64,000 nt of DNA, taken from the NCBI GenBank assembly GCA_020638395.1, contig JACKIP010000005.1, forward strand, positions 62,001 through 126,000, written 5' to 3'. The DNA comes from Rhodospirillales bacterium (GTDB lineage: Bacteria > Pseudomonadota > Alphaproteobacteria > Micavibrionales > Micavibrionaceae). The first letter of the stretch is position 1; each line of letters opens with the position of its first letter. Below the pieces are notes generated by a model, which did not search any database, was not told the origin of the DNA, and worked only from the letters and a program-made list of their open reading frames with translations. A program made the position numbers and the translations under genes. Of the stretch, positions 60,519-64,000 are shown piece by piece.

Positions 60519-61181
60519 TTACTTATCTTTTTTCGTATCGTTTTCTGACGGAATCTGAGCCCGACTTTCAACCACATGGTCAATCAAACCAAATTGTTTG
60601 GCTTCTTCGGCGGACATAAAATTGTCACGCTCCATCGCCTTCTCAACCGTTGCCAGCTTTTGTCCGGTATGTTTAACGTAAATATCATTCAGGTATTTAC
60701 GCAGTCTGAGAATTTCGCGGGCATGAATCTCGATATCTGTCGCCTGCCCGCGTGCACCACCGGAAGGCTGGTGAATCATGATACGGGAACTTGGCAAGGA
60801 ATAGCGCTGTTTCGCCGCTCCCGCCGCCAGAAGCAAGGACCCCATGGATGCCGCCTGTCCAACACAAACCGTTGACACATCACATTTGATATATTGCATG
60901 GTGTCATACATCGACAATCCGGAGGTCACAACCCCGCCGGGGGAATTAATATAAAAAGAAATCGGCTTGACCGGATTTTCCGATTCCAGAAAGAGCAACT
61001 GCGCACAGATCAGAGCAGAAACCCCGTCATGAACTTCCCCGGTCAGAAATACAATCCGCTCCTTTAGCAAACGGGAATAAATATCAAAGGCCCGTTCCCC
61101 CCGGTTCGTTTGCTCGATGACGGTCGGGACCAAATAGTTATCATAAACCTCCAGAGGATCACGCTCGCTAAGAAATGTCAT
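60519..61181 (-). CDS. clpP: ATP-dependent Clp protease proteolytic subunit
   Basis: ClpP forms the 14-subunit protease barrel that degrades proteins delivered by ClpA and ClpX. The 220-residue protein has the catalytic triad Ser112 (GQAASMGSLLLAAG), His137 (RIMIHQPSGG) and Asp186 (ERDNFMS), and the propeptide-like N-terminus. An AAGGA ribosome site precedes the ATG. It is downstream of tig as in many bacteria, but clpX and lon do not follow; a tig terminator lies between them, so separate transcription is likely. Confidence 0.97.
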   Translation of the reverse strand: MTFLSERDPLEVYDNYLVPTVIEQTNRGERAFDIYSRLLKERIVFLTGEVHDGVSALICAQLLFLESENPVKPISFYINSPGGVVTSGLSMYDTMQYIKCDVSTVCVGQAASMGSLLLAAGAAKQRYSLPSSRIMIHQPSGGARGQATDIEIHAREILRLRKYLNDIYVKHTGQKLATVEKAMERDNFMSAEEAKQFGLIDHVVESRAQIPSENDTKKDK

Positions 61182-61263
61182 GTCTTTTCCTTTATTGAAT
61201 CATTTTCTCAAAGATAGGCGGAATTCAAAAGGGTGTAAAGAGTCTTGCAACCGCTTTTCGCAT

Positions 61264-61296
61264 AGAAAAAACCCCGTTGAAAAATCACGGGGTTTT
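61264..61296 (-). terminator. Intrinsic terminator after tig
   Basis: Minus strand: AACCCCGT / ACGGGGTT stem with a nine-base loop, followed by a T run. It separates tig from clpP. Confidence 0.8.
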
Positions 61297-61325
61297 AGAA
61301 CTACGACTCTTCAAAATTGAAAGAA

Positions 61326-62732
61326 TTACGATTTCTCTTCGCTTTTCTCAGATTTTTTCTTGCCGGAAGATTTTTTAGCCTCTTTCTTTTTTGGCATTTC
61401 ATCCTCTTCATCAAAAGAAAGATCTTCAACCGCAACCTTTTTCTCAGTTACGTCCGCCAGTTCAATGATATAATCAATCACTTTCTCTTCAAACATCGGT
61501 GCGCGCAGGGATTCCAGTGCATTTCTGTTTTTTGCATAGAAATCAAAAACATGGCGTTCCTGTCCCGGATAGCGTTGTGCCTCCCGGATAACCGCCTGTT
61601 GCAGCTCCGCATCTGTGACCATAATGTTGTTGTTCCGTCCGATATCGGCCAAAATCAGTCCCAACTTCACACGACGCACCGCGATTTCCGCCAGTTCCTC
61701 TTTTTCTTCCTCCGTCATCTCGGCGGTGGAGCCGGTTTGCTGCTGCTCCATTTTCACCTGACGCATGATTTGCTCATTTTCCATGGCAATCATACCGGCC
61801 GGGACGTCGAAATCGTGTCCATCATCCAGTTGATCGAGAATAGCACGTTTCAGCTTCATACGGCTTTGTCCGGCATATTCCTGCTGTAGCTGATCCCGCA
61901 CAGCGTTGCGCAGTGCTTCCAGATCTTCCAGTCCAAATGATTTTGCAAAATCCTCATCAACTTTGGTCTCGGACGGTTCACGGATTTCATGAATCATCAC
62001 ATCAAAAATCGCATTTTTGCCGGATAATGCCTCCGCATGATACTCTTCAGGGAAGGTCAGTTTAACTTCGACCTCATCCCCGGCTTTCTTGCCGATCAAC
62101 TGATCTTCGAATCCCGGAATAAACTGACCGCTGCCCAGCTCCAGCGCGTGGTCATGGGCATGCATTCCCGGACGTTCATGTCCATGCTCCGGCTTGCCAT
62201 CTCCTTCCAGACGGCCATGATAATCAATCATCACGATATCGCCTGCTTTGGAGGGACGATTCTCTGTCACCGGCGTCGAATCACGGCGATTTTTCGCCAG
62301 AGTGGCCAGAGCCTCATCAATCGCAGCGTCTTCAACTTCTGCAACCGGTTTTTCCAGTTTCATGCCCTTCAGTTCCATGATTTTGAATTCCGGCAGGCTT
62401 TCAATCGCCACGCTGTAAATCAGGTCTTTGCCTTCGGCATATTCCTTATCAATTTCGATTTTTGGCTGCAGAGCCGGACGGATTTTGTTGTCATCCATCA
62501 GTTTTTGCATGGATTCCTGAACGGCTTCCTCAATCACTTCACCTAAAACAGCCTTACCGTGCTTTTGTTTCAGCATCTTGAACGGCACTTTACCCGGACG
62601 AAAGCCCGGTATACGAATCTGACCGGAATAGCTTTGTAGTTTAGCATCCACTTTTTGATCCAGATCTTTGGCCGGGATCTGCACTTCATATTCGTAGCTT
62701 AATCCTTCGTGTTTCTTTTGTGTGGCTTTCAT
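61326..62732 (-). CDS. tig: Trigger factor
   Basis: The ribosome-bound chaperone and prolyl isomerase that meets new chains at the exit tunnel. The 468-residue protein has the ribosome-docking motif PGFRPGKVPFKMLKQ (about 43-57), an FKBP-like domain (about 160-245) and the C-terminal chaperone arms. Two oddities: the FKBP domain has a His-rich insertion (HGHERPGMHAHDH near 185), and the chain ends in about 25 Lys/Ser/Glu residues beyond the usual end. An AAGGA site precedes the ATG. It is followed by its own terminator and then clpP. Confidence 0.95.
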   Translation of the reverse strand: MKATQKKHEGLSYEYEVQIPAKDLDQKVDAKLQSYSGQIRIPGFRPGKVPFKMLKQKHGKAVLGEVIEEAVQESMQKLMDDNKIRPALQPKIEIDKEYAEGKDLIYSVAIESLPEFKIMELKGMKLEKPVAEVEDAAIDEALATLAKNRRDSTPVTENRPSKAGDIVMIDYHGRLEGDGKPEHGHERPGMHAHDHALELGSGQFIPGFEDQLIGKKAGDEVEVKLTFPEEYHAEALSGKNAIFDVMIHEIREPSETKVDEDFAKSFGLEDLEALRNAVRDQLQQEYAGQSRMKLKRAILDQLDDGHDFDVPAGMIAMENEQIMRQVKMEQQQTGSTAEMTEEEKEELAEIAVRRVKLGLILADIGRNNNIMVTDAELQQAVIREAQRYPGQERHVFDFYAKNRNALESLRAPMFEEKVIDYIIELADVTEKKVAVEDLSFDEEDEMPKKKEAKKSSGKKKSEKSEEKS

Positions 62733-62857
62733 CGTTATCTCTTATCCTTAAAAATTGTGATATGATTACAAACCAAATATTTGACCGGATTTCAAGGTTT
62801 TTTATATATTTTCACTTGAAATTTCCGTCGAATTCTGTTTTTTAAAGGATCTGGAAT

Positions 62858-62942
62858 GCGGGTGTGGCGGAATTGGTAGACGCACTGGTTTTAGGTACCA
62901 GCGCCGCGAGGCGTGGGGGTTCAAGTCCCTCTACCCGCACCA
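62858..62942 (+). tRNA. tRNA-Leu (anticodon TAG)
   Basis: 85 bases. The acceptor stem GCGGGTG / TACCCGC, discriminator A and encoded CCA are present. The anticodon arm is CTGGT-TTTAGGT-ACCAG, giving TAG for CUN leucine codons, and the long variable arm (class II) is typical of tRNA-Leu. Confidence 0.96.
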
Positions 62943-62956
62943 CCCTGAATAAAGAT

Positions 62957-63032
62957 GGCGGCTGTAGCTCAGTGGTAGAGCCCTCGGTTGTGGTCCGAGA
63001 TGTCGTGGGTTCGAATCCCATCAGTCGCCCCA
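62957..63032 (+). tRNA. tRNA-His (anticodon GTG), with encoded G-1
   Basis: The anticodon arm CTCGG-TTGTGGT-CCGAG gives GTG. The acceptor stem GCGGCTG / CAGTCGC is preceded by G at 62957 opposite C73, so the identity pair G-1:C73 is encoded. CCA is encoded (63030-63032). It follows tRNA-Leu by 14 bases and is likely co-transcribed. Confidence 0.96.
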
Positions 63033-63211
63033 TTTTCCCTTTCAGATACATTCATCCTCATTCAGATCAGATCACTTAATCAGCTTATAAGCGTTGATAT
63101 ATAATACTTTTTATTTTATAATCCTTCAGGTGTTTTCAGATTTATTCGCTTACAATCGGGGGATATAGTTATGAGGCATAATAAAATTTTGTCCGAACGC
63201 GATACCCCTAA

Positions 63212-64000
63212 ATGAAGCTAAACCAAGCGATATGCCAGAACGCCAAGCCGAAAGATACACCTTCATTCAGTCTGGTTATACATGGCGGCGCATGGTCATC
63301 CTTCGAGATCCTTCGCGCATCTCCAGAGACATACGTTAACAATCTTAAGCTCCTTCTGGAAGGGGCACGACAGATGTTGTCAAATGGAGCCTCTGCTTTA
63401 GATGTTGTCGAATATTGCGTTCGTCAGGAAGAAGATGATCCTCTGCATAATGCTGGACGTGGATCAATTCCTAAAAAGATCGACTTCTACCAAATGGATG
63501 CCGCGATTATGGAGGGAGCGACTTTATCCTGCGGAGCTGTTGCGGGAGTACAGAACGTAAAGAATCCTATCTCGCTCGCTCGTCTTGTAATGGAAAAAAC
63601 AAACCATGTCCTGCTTGTGGATCAAGGCGCGATGGACTTTGCACGGACGCAAAATGTGGACATCATGCCCGACACTTATTTTGATATATTGTTCTTAAAA
63701 GATAATCAGGAAAAGCATGGCACAGTTGGCGCTGTTGTACGGGACATGCACGGGAATCTGGCGGCAGGAACTTCAACAGGTGGGGTCTTTGGCCAAATTC
63801 CCGGGCGGGTAGGAGATACACCTCTAATCGGTGCAGGAACCTATGCAAACAACCAAACCTGCGCAATATCTTGTACCGGCGTTGGCGAAGACTTCATACG
63901 AGCGACTCTCTCCCATCGTGTATCCATGCTCATGGAGATAGCGCACATGCCCTTACAGGATTCTATGGAAAATTCCATGGCATACCTACGTGATCGTACA
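63212..64000 (+). CDS. Isoaspartyl peptidase / plant-type L-asparaginase (3' end outside the window)
   Basis: The first 263 codons of an N-terminal nucleophile hydrolase that cuts isoaspartyl dipeptides or asparagine after self-cleavage. The alpha part begins SLVIHGGAWSS and contains the segment LHNAGRGSIP. The nucleophile is Thr171 in KHGTVGAVVRD, exactly where self-cleavage occurs, and the beta part continues AAGTSTGGVFGQIPGRVGDT. No clear ribosome site precedes the ATG. The reading frame is open at the window edge. Confidence 0.9.
   Translation, partial: MKLNQAICQNAKPKDTPSFSLVIHGGAWSSFEILRASPETYVNNLKLLLEGARQMLSNGASALDVVEYCVRQEEDDPLHNAGRGSIPKKIDFYQMDAAIMEGATLSCGAVAGVQNVKNPISLARLVMEKTNHVLLVDQGAMDFARTQNVDIMPDTYFDILFLKDNQEKHGTVGAVVRDMHGNLAAGTSTGGVFGQIPGRVGDTPLIGAGTYANNQTCAISCTGVGEDFIRATLSHRVSMLMEIAHMPLQDSMENSMAYLRDRT

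Overview
The window looks like about 64 kb of chromosome from a motile Gram-negative alphaproteobacterium. The signs are PopZ (DUF2497), the alphaproteobacterial 41-residue form of ribosomal protein L36, a three-piece proton-translocating transhydrogenase, MreB/MreC, and the pcm-tolC-popZ order. A placement near Rhodospirillales or Micavibrio-like lineages is my inference from overall gene content; nothing here was searched.

Layout. (1) 1-8 kb: flagellar and chemotaxis genes: flgB (cut by the window edge), an flhB-like stub, fliO, fliP, a large TPR protein, motB, a second MotB-like protein without the proton-binding Asp, cheZ and cheY. (2) 8-14.4 kb: a SLC13-type permease, a lytic transglycosylase, mreC, mreB, rpmJ and a DUF3307 membrane protein. 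(3) 14.5-28 kb: a secretion and signalling locus. A cyclic-nucleotide-binding EAL protein precedes a 1089-residue FecR/FG-GAP repeat protein and a PEP-CTERM-like protein. Opposite them run an outer-membrane TolC, a LapB-type ABC exporter, a HlyD-type adaptor and a CHASE2 adenylate cyclase. A Nudix gene bounded by 35-bp inverted repeats sits between the ABC and HlyD genes. (4) 28-32.4 kb: pntAA-pntAB-pntB and a glycosyltransferase. (5) 32.6-42.7 kb: anmK, a ParE/Phd-type toxin-antitoxin pair, tyrS, nfeD, a cytosine-permease relative, clpA and fabA. (6) 43-50 kb: mostly unrecognised genes (a coiled-coil exported protein, an SH3 protein, small hypotheticals) plus dusA and a repeat island. (7) 50-64 kb: a PAS histidine kinase, a Sua5-type tsaC, a DMT transporter, pcm, tolC, popZ, a chemoreceptor, an acyl-CoA dehydrogenase, clpP, tig, tRNA-Leu, tRNA-His and the start of an isoaspartyl peptidase.

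How the genes fit together. The most interesting region is 14.5-28 kb. An adenylate cyclase with all class III catalytic residues is linked to a type I secretion apparatus. A c-di-GMP phosphodiesterase with an intact cyclic-nucleotide-binding cassette lies beside the probable secreted substrate. This suggests, by inference, a cAMP to c-di-GMP relay controlling a surface protein. Two other patterns recur. Intergenic regions carry a family of twin-hairpin repeats whose stems differ in sequence but keep their pairing. Several genes lack a Shine-Dalgarno sequence and have a promoter -10 box exactly six bases before the ATG, as expected for leaderless mRNAs. No CRISPR array, transposase, prophage or rRNA gene was seen.
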